Below, one piece after another: positions 11,559-24,900 of a stretch of DNA of 64,000 bases; the stretch's first letter is position 1, and each line of letters starts with the position of its first letter. This DNA comes from Hydnum rufescens UP504 (Eukaryota; Basidiomycota; Agaricomycetes; Cantharellales; Hydnaceae). The position numbers and the translations under genes were made by a program. Location: positions 141,944-205,943 of the forward strand of contig MU128921.1 of NCBI GenBank assembly GCA_014904985.1. Reading direction: 5' to 3'. The notes beneath the pieces were generated by a model. The model was not told where the DNA came from and did no database searches. It was given only the letters and a program-made list of their open reading frames with translations.

Positions 11559-13806
11559 TCACGACTCACCCGCATACCCATCCGGCGCGAGATCCCTCAA
11601 TATGAACACACACTCCTCGACACGCCGCTCCAGTACACCGAGCCGCAGTCGCTTTTCCTCGAACGCTGTTAGCGCCTCACGCTCGCCACGTGTGAGGAAG
11701 TTCTCCTCGTTCCCCTGCACGTCGCTCCGCTCACGTTTGGACAGGATGGCGGAGACTTTTTGAGTCTCAGCGTTCTTGCGTGCCAGGATGTTGCCAAGCG
11801 TTTTGTAGAGCGACGTAAGGATGACAGAGTAGGTCTTTGCGAGGTCTATGTACCTGTGGGAGCATCAGGCAGGTGATTAGATGTGTACATTTCGAACATT
11901 GGAAATTAAGAAGGGTACCCACCAGAGATAGATTGTACGCATGGCCGATCGGTCTGCTCCCCGTGGCACCTCCTGTAACGAGATTAGAGATGCAGAGACA
12001 AGCTTTGTGAGAAGTGGCTGGACGTCCTTTTTGCTCATCATCGCGACCTTTGCAATCTGGCACCGCCGATCAGCCGCTGAAGATCTCAAATGAAAGACAT
12101 CAACGATGGGAAGTACGGATCGAACTTGCCTGTTTCTCATCCATCTTCCCCTTATCAATAAGCAACCTCAAAACACGAATAGCCAACTCGCCCCATCGCT
12201 CCCGCACAAACGTCTCGAAGATTTTGAACCGAAGCCTGCGCCCGATATTCTCGTACTCTATAGCGACCTTCTTCCCCCCTCCACCTCCAACGGCGCCAGA
12301 AAGGCCCGAATAGGCCATAAACGCAGACTGGCGACCGGCCTCGGTGGGATTATCCGCCGCACAGAGGATATTCACGTATTCGCGGGTCATGAGCGCTTGC
12401 GTCCCTGCTTCTGTCGACGACCCGCTACCCGACCCAGAAGGGCGGATGGCGATACCGACAAGAGGGGGATCAGGTGGGAGATGGCGCATGATGTTCTGCA
12501 TGGTGAGGATTTCGGAGCGAACACCGTGGAGGGTGGATTCGGAGGGGAGGGCGGCGGCAAGGGCAGCCCGAATGACAAGCCCGGCGGATTCGTTATACCG
12601 CTGGGACGCAGACTGCTCGATTAGCTGCAGAAGACGTGAGTATGTTGGATTATCACGAAGTAGATAGCAAACACGCGTACTCGGTTCCGAATATGCAGGT
12701 TAAATTTTGCGTAGTTCACGCGAAGATAAATGTCCTCCTACATAGTCAACAAATTAAATGTTATGAAATCAATAGGTGCGGAAACCATCTCACGTCAAGC
12801 ACATCTTCATCTATTTTTTGACGCTATGGACACTCCACTTAGTGGAGGTTGCGTTGATGGATAAATTGGGTGGAGTTACCTTTGGGGTCCGAGAAGTGAG
12901 TGTCTCTTTCGCATCTTTGGCTCTCCTTCTCTACTCCAAGATCTATGGTAAGTGACAAACCAAGCCATTGGTGTTGAGAGTACTTACAAAGCCACCGCCC
13001 TCGATGTTGTCCACTTCCTCCTTTAACCTTCGTCGTGCGAGCTCCCTGACTTCTAGTAAATCCTTTGCTGCCAGAGGGCCCTTCTTCGCGCCTGCACTGG
13101 CACGTTTTGCACGCTCAGCCTCTTCTTGGTACCGTATCAATCTATCTCGAGGGGAAATTTGGAGTGCGGCAGACGTGGGTTTGATGTACATTGATTTGAG
13201 GAGCGATATTAGTGTCGAGTTGTACAGAGCAGTATCTAGTGTTTTTGGGAGGGCGGTGAGATGGATGGGGACCGAGGGATCACAATGACGCACTCTTGGT
13301 ATTAATTCCTTGGATCAGAGACTGTACGATGTCCCCTGCCCGCACCTTGCCGTGATCCATAATGAAGGAGAGGATGTCCACAGCCTGAGAAATACATATG
13401 CACATTACCAAGGAGGACAACAGCACGACGGATCATAACTCACAGGTTCTCCAAATAGATCGCGTGCAATAGAGATATACCTGCCGAATCGTAATCGAGC
13501 GAGTACTTCCTCCCAATTGACTTCGAACATTTCACCTTCAACGGCAGACTCGCAGTGCCAAAGAATGTTGTGCTGGATAAGAATGAGGATAGCATTGGCT
13601 GCAGCACGAGATTTGATAGACGTCGATCGGACGATGTGTGCAAGTCGCAGCCTACCCCTGCTCAGAAGTTCAGCAGCAACACGCTGCCCCGTGGGCGTCG
13701 TCAGTCGCATGAGTGAGAGCCTGGATAGAGTACTAACCGCTGGGGTAGTCCCAAACTGGTCCTGAACGATCTGGATGCATAGGCGGGTTGTCTCCTTGTC
13801 GGCCAT
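11559..13806 (-). CDS. RPC82: RNA polymerase III subunit RPC82 (RPC3)
   Basis: RPC82 is a subunit of the RPC82-RPC34-RPC31 subcomplex that RNA polymerase III needs for initiation on tRNA and 5S genes in the nucleus. It is built from winged-helix domains. The first exons give the N-terminal winged helix: LCIQIVQDQFG, LLSRGRLRLAHIVR, AILILIQHNILWH and VLARLRFGRYISIARDLFGEP. Middle exons contain RRRLKEEVDNIEGG, YLRVNYAKFNLHIRN and VAIEYENIGRRLRF followed by GKMDEKQ. The late exon has VQPLLTKLVSASLISLQEVP and RTIYLW, a highly conserved RPC82 segment. The C-terminal helices (ERSDVQGNEENFLTRGERE) end at an in-frame TGA at 11559-11561. An upstream in-frame ATG at 13833 is an alternative start. The C-terminus could extend through another intron. 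Confidence 0.9.
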
Positions 13807-14022
13807 GCGGCGCACGCCGACTCTCTTCCTCACAATTTCTTTAGCGCCAGAGCACCAATAGCAGTAATGCCTAGAGTCAAAAACACGGGATCACGTGATC
13901 CAGGGACACATTTGCTGCACTGGGCATACGATTACAGTACGATACGCACGACTGGGAACAGTGGTATTCTATGGGCGACAAACAATGTCACAACCGAGGC
14001 GACATCTCATTTACCACCTTAC

Positions 14023-15107
14023 TCAGGTCTCTCCACCATCGCCACGACTATTGCAATTTCTTAGGTCTGGTGAGGGTAATTCCCGAGGAGATGAGCGAGG
14101 AAAGGCTTCGATGGGGAAAACAAAAGGAGATGCGACGGACCTGGCACGAGTGACGAGGCCGCCCCATACGCTGAGGGGACCGAGGCCGTATGCAATGAAT
14201 CTAGTAGCAGACCAAGTCCGGGAGACGACAAAGGTGGAGAAGAGGCCGCCGAGGGTAAAGGCCAGAGAGGCGAGGGAGAAGATGACGTATCCAGACAGAC
14301 TATAGGACAGAGGAGGTCAGGGAGCAGCATGGAAGGGAGAGAAGAGAGGCGCACCGATGCGCCCTGTAGTATTTGCGAGAGACGATGCCGGCGCCTAAGA
14401 GCCCACCGAATGCGGCTTGGACTACCTGTGTCCAAACTGTATTATTCCAAGTGAGATCCGTGCACAGCCACATATACACGTACAATGGCAAGCGCCGTAG
14501 TGGCCCCAATGAGCTTGTTGTGTGGAGAATGTCAGGAGGACACAAGGGTTAGAGAACAGGGGTTCAACACTTACGCCGTGCCAGCTCGTGAAATGGTCGA
14601 TACTCAAATTTTCCTTGTGCAGGTATTGGAGGGAGGCGGCGGTGACGAGGAGGGGGACACCTAGGAAGCCTACGAATATTTGGTGAGTTGCGAGTGCAGG
14701 GGTGACAGATTCCGGGCGGGAAGTAGGTTGGAGGACGGTAATGCCTGGAGGAGAGAGTTAGGGGGTAATGGGTTACCAAAAAAAGAAAAAATTTGGGTAC
14801 CATGGGCCAAGGCACCGAAAGCGAGAGCGAGGAGTGGAGGGTGGTACGCGAACCAGCCCAACTGGCTAGGAGTGCTGAGGAGAATCAGAACGATGGTATA
14901 TGGAAGGAACAACTAGGTCTCTCTTGTCAGGACAAACGCGAAGGGGGTGTATGAAGTTGACGAACCAGTATCCCAAACTATACACGATTGCAAAGAAAAG
15001 CAGTTGAATACAGCGTAAGCGAGAGAGAGAGATGAGCGTATATCACTGACATAGACGTAGAAGAGGGAAATTGCGTCTCCAGGCTCAAAATCGTTCTCAT
15101 TCGACAT
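14023..15107 (-). CDS. Cytochrome b561-domain membrane protein
   Basis: A trans-membrane electron carrier with two haems b, typically passing electrons from ascorbate or a similar donor across vacuolar or plasma membranes. The start exon (ATG 15105-15107) opens MSNENDFEPGDAISLFY. The next exons give GWFAYHPPLLALAFGALAHG, joined across a short intron to ITVLQPTSRPESVTP, then ATHQIFVGFLGVPLLV and IDHFTSWHG. These carry the family's spaced His residues (YHP, THQ, SWHG) on successive helices. Later exons carry VQAAFGGLLGAGIVSRKYYR and SLSGYVIFSLASLAFTLGG, with the stop at 14023. The length suits a small six-helix protein without an added DOMON domain. It is head-to-head with the ARF exchange factor gene. 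Confidence 0.8.
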
Positions 15108-15436
15108 CGTCCAGGTTGGTGGGAACACAAAAAACTGTGGGACAACATGTCCAAGTCACGTGGGCGTGGCAGGTGTGACAACCACGTATCGCGCCACGAC
15201 GACGGCGAGGGACGGCGTGTGCGCGTCCTAAAATGGCGATATATGAGTTATCGATCCAGTCCTCGCACTTGGTGTACGCAGAGGTTATCGCCGTCACCTC
15301 GGCCATGCGCAAAAATTCGCGGTGGTCCTCCCTCTCCTCAAGAGGCTTTCCTTCTGTGGGGAGCTCAATGGGACTACGTAGGACTACACACCAGACAGAC
15401 CACCGCCCTAGAGATCCCCACCCTGAATCTGATCTA
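15108..15436. promoter_or_regulatory. Divergent promoter region, cytochrome b561 / GEA1
   Basis: Only 329 bases separate the two opposed start codons, so both promoters and both 5' untranslated regions must fit here. No TATA box is obvious. A CACGTGGG-like core occurs near 15156-15163 as TCACGTGGGC, an E-box type palindrome that bHLH factors can bind. That element is visible; its use is inferred. Confidence 0.4.
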
Positions 15437-18400
15437 ATGGGCGGCTTTGAGCAGCTCAAAAGAGCTCTCCGAAGCATCCAAAGTATGTCAATTGGACTTC
15501 TTCAACACACACTCGATCTCACAACAGTGCAGCCGACGTACGCCAGCTCCCCGTTTCCACTCTCCTTGGTCCTTTCTTGGATATTATTCGATCGCCCTTA
15601 TCAACAGGTCCAATATCCTCCACTGCTCTCGCTTCTCTCCATACCTTCTTGGTGTATGGCCTTGTATCTCCAACCGCCGCGGACATTCATCCAGCACTAA
15701 CAGCACTTAGCAATACCATCTCCCATATCCAATTCGAGGGTAGTGATCCTGCCAGCGATGAGATTCTCCTCTTCCGTATGCTGGCAGTCATAGATGCCTG
15801 CATGACCGGCCCTCTAGGCCCTCACCTGGGAGACGTCCAAGTCTGCGAGTTGCTTGAAGCCGTCTTGACCATCTGCTGTCAGATGAGACGCAGCGGTAAG
15901 CTACCCATATACCACTCGTTCCCGTGCCACTTTTAATTTCCTTGAGTGCACAGAGATACTCCGCCGTGCGGCAGCCGCGACTATGCATTCTTTAGCCCGA
16001 ACCGTGTTCTCAAAACTCAACACACTCGATCCGGAAGAAGCAGAGCGTCAATTGCGCCAACAAGAAGAATCAGAGACATCCTCTGCATTCACAGAGAAAC
16101 TGGAACCAGAAACTGGAACCTCCACCGAACCACATCCACCCGCCCCTCCATACGGCCTGCTCTCCATTAGGGAGCTCATCCGAGTTGTCGTCAATCTCCT
16201 TGACCCTACCGACCCTGTCCACACCGATTCAATACGCCTGGCAGCTCTAGACATCCTCAATGTCGTCCTCCAGGTGTCTGGAAACACAATTGGATCCTTC
16301 CCCTCTTTATACACTATAATGACCGATAAAGGCTGCAAATTCCTCTTCCAACTCGCCCGTTCCGACAACCTCCTCATTTTGCAACTCTCTCTCCGCGTCA
16401 TCTCCCTTCTTTTCGACACCATGCGCCAGCACCTCAAACTGCAGCAGGAACTGTTCATTTCTTTCACCCTCGATCGACTTGCCTCATTCTCCATCCCAAA
16501 TCCCCCCACTCTCCGCCTCAAACTCGGAAATCCACCCCCACTGCTTCTCGCCCCTCAACCTCATCTCGCCCGGGCCATGCTACTCCAGATACCACCAGTG
16601 CGGAAAATAGTGGCCCTCCATCTTCCACCACCAAAGCAGATTCTGCTTCCCAACAGGAAGAAGACGATATCCCCCGTCCTTATCCCAGATTGGGGGTCCA
16701 ACCTGCCCGTGGAGAGACTAGGGAATTGCTCCTCGAAACTCTCGGTCATCTCGCCCGCCAACCAAGCTTCTTCGGGGACCTCTGGGTCAACTACGACTGC
16801 GACATGAATTGTGAAGATTTGTTTGAAAGACTTGTCGCCTTCTTGACGAGCGTGAGCATTCCCTTACCACAAGGTTTCCCCCACTTCGACTGACCTCTGC
16901 CTCCTGTGGCGTCCTATCATCTAGGGCGTCTACGCAGATCAGTATCCTGGAGTCCTGGAATCCCATCAGTACACCTCTCAGTTGATGCGTCTCGATCTCC
17001 TTCTGACATTCATCGACCAAATGGCCAGTCGTGCCGAATATGTGGGTGTCTTCCTATATTCCTCGATGGTTCTTTGAAAGAGATACCCATACCCTTTCAC
17101 CACAGGAATCGTCCGCACCGCCCTCTTCTGTATGTCCCATGTTTGCGCTCCGTTCTATTCAATTAACCTCATTCTTCCCAACGTGTCGGGAAACAACAGG
17201 ATTTCCCGAAACCCGAACAAATGAACCGTCTCAAAGCGCAAAAAAAGCTTCTGCTCACGGGAACCGCGCGCTTCAACTCCAAGCCAAAATCCGGCCTCGC
17301 CTTCCTCGAAGAAAATGGGCTCATATATTCGGATTCGCATGGGAAGGCCGGGGTCCCTCGTGCCCAAAGCCTCGCCATGTTCCTCAAGAATGCACCTCGC
17401 CTCGACAAGAAGCTTGTCGGGGAGTATCTCTCCAAGGCAGAGAATGTGGATGTTCTCAAAGCCTTCATCGGTCTCTATGATTTCCGAAATGTCAGTAGTA
17501 CTTTCCCTTTCTATCGTCTTTCGATCGGTGGGCGATTACGATATACAAACTGGACCACTGATCTTGTCTTAAATACTTCATGGTAGAAATCGATTGCGGA
17601 GGCTATGCGGGAGATGCTCGAATCCTTCCGTCTCCCGGGAGAGGCCCAGCAGATCGAGCGTATCACGTCAACATTCGCTGAGATCTTCTTTGCTTCAGAG
17701 CCAGGTGAGTCCAGCCCGCCAGGAAAGACCTATTCCCAGCACCTCAATTTGACCTCTATGCAGCTGGTATCAACTCTCAAGATGCGGTCTTTGTCCTTGC
17801 TTTTGCAGTCATCATGCTTAATACCGACCTGCACAGTCCGAACATCCGCGTAAGTACTTTCACTGCTTTTCATTTTCCAAGCACACCTTACTCATCTACG
17901 ACATTCCAATGTTTCCCCCCCAATCTCAAGAAACGAATGACAGCTGAGGACTTCCAACGGAATCTGCGGGGTGTAAATTTTGGATCAGACTTTGCCCCTG
18001 AGTATCTAGTGCGCAAATTCTCACTACTCCCCATTCATCTTGGCTGATATGATAATGATGAATATAGCAAAATATATACGATACTATACGGAAGCGTGAG
18101 ATCATTATGCCCGAAGAACATACAGGCCAGGCTGGATTTGATTACGCATGGAAGGAGCTCTCGCTCCGGTCCAAGACCTCTGGTTCGTCGGATATTTGGC
18201 ACAGCATATTTGAGCCACTCAAAGCACCGACTTGCCTCGATTAGGTCCCTTGATTGTATGCCACACGGACATATTCGACGAGACCATGTTTAAGCTCGCA
18301 TGGAAACCTATCGTCTCCTCCATCGCTTCCGCATTTGAAACCTTCGAGGATGAATACGTTGTCCAAAAGGTCATTACTGGCTTCCGCCAGTGTGCAACGT

Positions 18401-21073
18401 TGGCAGGCAAATTCCACCTCCCCGAAGTCTTTGATTACGTCGTCATGTCCCTCTCCCACGCCACGGGTCTACTCCAAGACGACGTGTCAATGAATTCGGG
18501 ACACCCAGTAACGGTAAACTTCCCCGAGGTGGAAGTGGATGGGCAAACCGTGACCGTTTCATCCCTGGCAATTCGCTTCGGCACTAGTTTCCGGGGCCAG
18601 TTGGCCGCTGTTGTTCTCTTCAACATCGCCAATGGGAACGGGAATGCCATCCGCGGGGGGTGGACCCAGGTAAGGATTTCAGTCCGAGTATATTCTTCGC
18701 GTTGTTGGATCTACTCACCTGAATCTACGATTGCACACCCCCCCTCGGAAGATCTTCGAAATGTTCCAAACCTTGTTCTTACACTCTCTGTTGCCCACCC
18801 GAATGCTGCAAACGGAGGATTTTTTGGGAGGAGTCTCCATGATCCCCATGCAGGGAAATGCCTCCACTCCCACACCTGTCCCAGCCCGCTCAGACGGCGG
18901 ACTCTTATCTACATTATCCTCGTACCTCCTTACGCCCTATGGCCCGAGCACCGAGGTTGCGATGCCTGAAGTCACCGATAGGGATGTCGAGAACACATTG
19001 AGTGCAATCGACTGCATTGCGGCGTGTCGGTTGCATGAATTATACACTCAAATAATGTACGTCTGGTGCTTTTTCTTCTTCATTCCGGTTCTTGTCACCT
19101 ACACTACGCAAAACGCAGGCTTCTTGATTGGGACGCCTTAGTAGCTGTGGTAAAGGCGCTCACAGACCTCGCCGATCGCCGGACGATCCGCCTCCTTGCG
19201 CGTGTCAGCGAGAATAATGCACGCTATGAATCCCCCGCTAAACAACTCCCATACGATCCCGCGTCCGTATTCCTGCTGGAGACCATGGTCAGTATCACGG
19301 TACAGAAGCCAGACAACATCGAAGATATATGGTAAGCTAGCCAATCCCATCTGAACTCGTCTTTTACCCCTTCCTTTCTTTGACCGCGCTGTTAGGCCTC
19401 TGGTTTTCCAGCATATTTCCGGGCTCTTAAGCTCTGCTGTGCGTTTCAGCGTCCTGCTAATCGAACGAACGGTCGTTGGATTGTTGCGAATCGCTCTGAT
19501 ATTGGCGGCAAAGGTACTAATTCTTATTGGTATTTCCGAGAAACTCTTAGGATGATAGTTGATGCACTGGCCAGCCGAGCTTGCGTGACCAACTCTATAT
19601 TGCGCTAGACCTGTTAGGAAGTTTGCCTCCGGTTATCGTCAGTGCAGTTGCAGAACAACTCACTGCTGGTATCGCCCTGATCATTAAGCAGCATCGAGAT
19701 GTAATCAGGTCTGAATCGTTCCTGATTATTCATTTTGTTGGTTGATGACAGAAAACGCGAAATACAGCTCGTCGACGGAATGGGGCCTCGTGTTCGCTTT
19801 GATCAAGGGTACGGCTTCCCATCATAGTGCAGGCAAAGTATCTTTCGCCATCGTGTCCGAACTCGTGGCGACCGCGGACCAGGATCCTCATTTCCGAATT
19901 GAGAATCTTGGGGCCTGATCTCGATCTTGGAGGAATTTGCGTATGTCCCAGGTCGTGCGGTTGCATTCAAGAGTGATCGACGGACTCGCACAGTAGAGGC
20001 AACGCCGTTGTACGTATATCTTTTACACGTGCCTCTAGAATTGGTGCTGGTATTCTTGATGATACTTTTTCATATCGGTCCCGCTCTGCCAGGAACCCGA
20101 ATTTGGAACGCGGCCTCAAAGCTATTGACCTGCTATTCACATTGAAAGGCACCCTCCCAAGATGGATTGACCAATCGTCGCTCCCACGTGAACAAGGTAC
20201 ATTAATCCATCATGCTTTTGAAATAGTGAACTAATATTATCTTCTCCTGGTCATCAAGCATGGAAAGCAGGGTGGACACCCTTACTCGTCGCTATCGGCA
20301 GGCAATGTGCAGGCCTGATCCCTGAGATGCGACATCTCTCCCTGAACTGCCTCCAGCGGGTGCTTCTCGGACCTCACATCCTCGCACAAGGAAATGCCGC
20401 CATAGATGTCATCTATCTCTTCGACCATGTCGTCTTTCCCATGGTGGATGATCTTCTCAGGCCCGAGCTGGACGAGGACGCACGCCACCATCACCACCAC
20501 CGTGGCCCTCTGTCTGAATCCCGCCTCAAGGCATCCACACTCCTTTGCAAATCGTTCCTCCACTTCGAGATTGGCTCCACGTCCACTGCCAACCCCGAAC
20601 TGCGCGAACTGTGGCTCATTGTGCTAGACTTCTCGGATCGTCTCATGCGTAGTTGTGGTCGACAGGATCAATTAGTAAGTGGATTTGTCGTTTGTTGGAT
20701 CTATTGCGCCTCCTCCCCTCCCCTCCTTACGTTGCTCACCGCTCGACCGCACTCTCTTCTTCCACAGTTCGAAGCAGTCCCGGAATCGATCAAGAACCTC
20801 GTACTAGTCATGCATGCATCTGGGATTCTAGTACCGCCGCCAGCGCCACCCTCATCGCCCGGCGGACTGATAACAGACTCACGGGACGAAGAGCAGCGAT
20901 TGATGTGGAACGAGACTCTTGACCGCATGACCCCTTTCATCCCGGGGTTCCTGGAAGACTTGATACCATCACCGCCCCCTCCAACTTCGTCGACGTCAGC
21001 TCCACCTCTAAATATCAAAACTTCAGACTCTATATCTACGGCTGAGCCAACATTAGCACCACCACTAATATGA
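15437..21073 (+). CDS. GEA1: Gea1/Gea2/GBF1-type ARF guanine-nucleotide exchange factor
   Basis: A large Sec7-family exchange factor that activates ARF1 on early Golgi and ER-Golgi membranes, driving COPI coat assembly. N-terminal dimerisation (DCB/HUS-like) exons include VRQLPVSTLLGPFLDIIRSP and LSIRELIRVVVNLLDP. The motif DLWVNYDCDMNCEDLFERLV is a GBF/Gea signature. The Sec7 domain (about 17215-18170) contains SGLAFLEENGLI, FLKNAPRLDKKLVGEYLS, the glutamate finger region FRLPGEAQQIERI and AVIMLNTDLHSPN. C-terminal HDS-like exons follow, with the end at 21073 after a Pro/Ser tail. A natural five-His tract lies near 20487-20502. The frame changes near 16500 without any intron, where one C seems to be missing (see findings). 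About 15 introns are implied. Yeast has two paralogues, and I cannot tell which symbol fits better. Confidence 0.92.
16095..16120 (+). repeat. Perfect 13-bp tandem repeat inside GEA1 coding sequence
   Basis: The 13-base unit AGAAACTGGAACC occurs twice back to back (16095-16107 and 16108-16120) within an exon. It encodes the low-complexity run KLEPETGTS. A 13-base unit would shift the frame if one copy were lost, and the downstream reading frame is the conserved one, so both copies are in use. Confidence 0.8.
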
Positions 21074-21990
21074 CGATAGTATATCATCCGCGTATAGCGA
21101 AAAATGAATAAATTCGTTATGGATAATCAAGTTGATTGCACGGAATAACGCTCCCACATTGGTGTTATGTATGATAAAATATACAGTAGTGCCTTAAGGG
21201 TCCCTTGCGACCAGCCCGACCCACTCCAAAGTCTCATTTTCTTGGCGGTGTCGAAGTGACTTTCGTGGGGTTTATATCCGTACACCAGCCATCAACATCG
21301 AAACATGGGGATACGATCATTCGCATGATAGATGTTTTGGCAGGATGTGGGCTCATGCGACCTCGGTGGGGATAGAGGACTTGGATGGAATCACAGGGCC
21401 AATGTAAATATCTTCATCCCCGTCCAGCATCCCTCTAGGGGCCAGTCATGACGGATATCAAATGTTTTCTCGTTATGCCCCAGACGAGGAAAGAAAGCCC
21501 ACTAGATCGTTCAATATTAACACCCTTTAAACGACCCTACAGGGGTGCCTCACTCAGGCTCACTGTACTTGTTGACCTTCTCAAAGACGGCGTTGGGCTG
21601 TGCATGGTATCAGGTATAACAGTGTGAGCCCAGTGACATGAGTTGAGATTTCGTTGCGGAGACACAGACCGAAGTGGAAGGGGAGACACGAGAGAGAGAG
21701 ACAGATCGGATGCTACGGAATATTGATACGGTCCAAGGGAGCAAGAGGATGCGTGATCCCTTTGAGACTAGGGGCGTAGCATCTAGTCCTAGCGAGTAAG
21801 ATTGGGGTATTTTTTGGAAACAAAAACAAGACTTCAGGTGCCAGTATTCATGCGCGGAGGAACCGGTTGAAAAAGAAAGGGGGCGGTGGCCAACCAAAGA
21901 CAAAGGAGGGTAAGACACAAGGTTGAAAAAGGGCGGAGCAGGAGAAAGAGAGGGAGGGCGAGGGTGGGGCGAGAATGAAGGAGGAATGAA
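21074..21990. other. Convergent 3' intergenic region
   Basis: This lies between the GEA1 stop and the OPT transporter stop, which face each other. It is A/G-rich with purine runs near 21680-21990 on the plus strand. A short minus-strand stretch at about 21555-21600 encodes a plausible C-terminus (NAVFEKVNKYSEPE) before a stop and could be a stray or alternative last exon. I cannot attach it to a gene. Confidence 0.4.
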
Positions 21991-24900
21991 TCAGAAACCA
22001 TTTGGCCCTGTTGCTCTTAATGGTACATTGCCGCGCCCATCCACCGCTACATAGGAGATATCTTGGTCAGGATCCCAAAAAATGCTAGTAAAACCAAACG
22101 CACTATTACTGTTGACAGTATTACCCCACCAGTTCACTGAGATCCTTCCAGATTTCGGAAATTGTAATGTTAAGAAAATGAACACCCCAGAGATTAATGT
22201 GCCTACGCGATAGATCAGCACTCCACATACCTGCAAAGTGAGGCAGGACGACTCACCAGAATCTAAGGCCGAACTCAAAATATAGTTAAACTTGGACCAC
22301 CATCGGAAATTCCGCCTCCGGATCAGGTATTCTTCGCAGCCAAAGGTAAAGGAAGCGCGTTAGCCTATCACAACTAATACTAATCCATTTACACACAACA
22401 CCCCCTAGCCAAGTCCAAAAAAAAGAGAGAAACATATCACTCACGGAATACGAACGCCACGACAAACCACGATGAGAAATTAATCCCAACGGCAGGGGGG
22501 ATCATACCGGGCCCATTGATCAGTACTGGCATACTAACATATTTCAATCGTGTATGCGGGTATCGTCGTTGCCAGAGCCAGAATGGTATTGGTGCAAGCG
22601 CTCCAAAGAGCAACGCGTAAAGTTCTGGCTTGTATAGTGCAGATGGACCGAATTGTCTTGTTGGGCCAATGACTCCCCTGCAGATCGGTGTTATTGTGAA
22701 CGATCGGCAGACTTGGATACGACAGAGGCAGTGCCGTAAGATGAAAATAAAACGCACCAGACCACAGAAGCAGTCTGATAGACCAACGTGTGAGGACACG
22801 TTAAATGATTCTCCTGCTTCGGCGAACAGATATCATGGACGTGGGCAAATAACCACTTCTGTACGCAAACTTGCACGACAGAAGTGATGGCTGTGGCGAC
22901 CAATTGGGCTGAAGACGACAGAAAAACGGGAGTGGCCCACAATCAGTATCACTCAGAGATATTAAAACGCATGCAATCCTGTCATATGGAGCAACATAAG
23001 GAAGAATACACACCAGTAAAGGAGGCACGAGGGGCGACTTTGATGTAATGGCCTAGCTTCAAGTCCTGCACAAAGTTGATTGCCACACTCATCGTCTGTG
23101 TCGAGTACGCCTTGAAGACCTTATTAAGCACAGACACCCCGTTAACGTCCGCGACTTCGTTGACCTGGAGCGAGGGCCTACCATGTTCGTGAACGGTCTC
23201 CCAGACAACAAGGTCCCCCCAATGACTTCCGAAATCAGATTGATCGATACCTAAACAGCCCAATCAGAAAACCAACACAAACAATCGGGTAGAAGAAATG
23301 ACATACCGACTGTCCCGTATAGGCATAGACAAACCCAGACGGTAGCACATAGATGATCGGCAGCAGAACAGCAACAAACAGCGACCATACCGGTATTCCA
23401 GTTTTAAACAACTATCTCCCACAACCACGATCGAAATACATCAACCCAAGCCCAACGCCACGAAGATCAACGAAGCACTCACAGCAGCAGCAAGAATGCC
23501 CATAACAAAGAAGAATAAAAAAACAGCCAGATACCACCAATCTGGCACTTCCGGATAAAGGCGCATCAGCTTCGCATGCACATCATCCTCCTCAGTCTTG
23601 ATTCTCTTCATCCCATTTACTAATGCCGGACCATGATACAGCACCGTATGCACTAGTACACATGTCGTCACAGCGAATGACGAGATGTACGTGAGGACGA
23701 AACCCAAGGAGAGGTAAAGTGGGGAGTAGGTGTCGTATGCTGCCTGATTGAATGTGAAGTTCCCAGGATTGAGAACTCGAGTTACATTGTAAGTCTGCGC
23801 GAAGCGATCGAACGGACTTGAGGACAACAGAGGGAGATGTGCCACATGCCAAGTCTATAATCAATATAAACAACGACGTTGGAGAACCACGTGTCACATA
23901 AGACGTAGCCACCCACATCGGTATAGTAAACAATGGGCGCGACGATCCAATACATGATGACGAATCCAATCATGATATTGACCTCAGCCCACCACGGAAT
24001 CATCAGCGGAGAGCCAATCCACGCGATCTGCGTCCAATCAAATGTCAAGATACCCATACCGAGACCTGCATTCGCGCCGAACAATTGATTGACGACAACA
24101 TCATCTAGAGTGGAAGAAATCAATTCGGTCATCCAGAATGTATCACAGGGAATGCGTACTTGGACGAAACCAGCATATCCAGGAGAATACCGAAAGTGCT
24201 TGGAACAGGAAACCTGTACATCGATTGGTCACCCCCGTGGGCCCACTGACAAATGAATTACGCGGAGGCCGAGAGCTCACCAGGCAAGAACCACCAAAAG
24301 AACGCCGCAGTTGACGCATATATAAAGAACTTGTACCTTGTTATCCCGCCACTTCCTTCATCCTCCTCCGCATGTAATGTATTCAACAAGGTGCACGCAA
24401 CAAGATTCTGTGGCCAGATAAGAGAAGCAGGCCATACAAGGAAACGTCGACACATGCCCGCGATCCCGAAACCGGTTAACTGCGTAGCCAGCACGAGCAG
24501 GATATTAAAACTAAAGACGACCGACGACAAATGGCATTAAGGAAATTGGAAAAAATGGAATGACGGAGATGTGCGCACCCGAGGCCAAGCCGAATGTGAT
24601 AGAAAACGTCGGCAACAACGATAGCGTTTAGAGCATACGCTGGAAAGACGGCCACGTTGGTCATGATGTAGATTAAGACATGTTCCTAAGACGAAGTGTT
24701 CAATCATCAATCAGAGAACAAAGGCGAACACCAATAAGGCGCACCTTGACATTGAATGGTCCCGGATTGAAGTTGAGCTCCATATTTAACGGTTCTGCCC
24801 TACCCCAGATACCGAGGCCCATCCATCTTGGAAGCGTAACAACAAATGTTCGAATGGGTAGAGAATATGCGAAAAATTTCCCGACTGGATGTGCGATGAG

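Noticed and set aside
16048..16521. 157-codon minus-strand frame opposite GEA1
   Set aside because: It lies entirely antisense to a conserved exon, and its Arg/Ser-rich content is the shadow of that exon.
21610..21918. 102-codon minus-strand frame downstream of the OPT gene
   Set aside because: It is a Ser-rich translation of a purine-rich 3' region, with no motif and no conserved join to the OPT gene.
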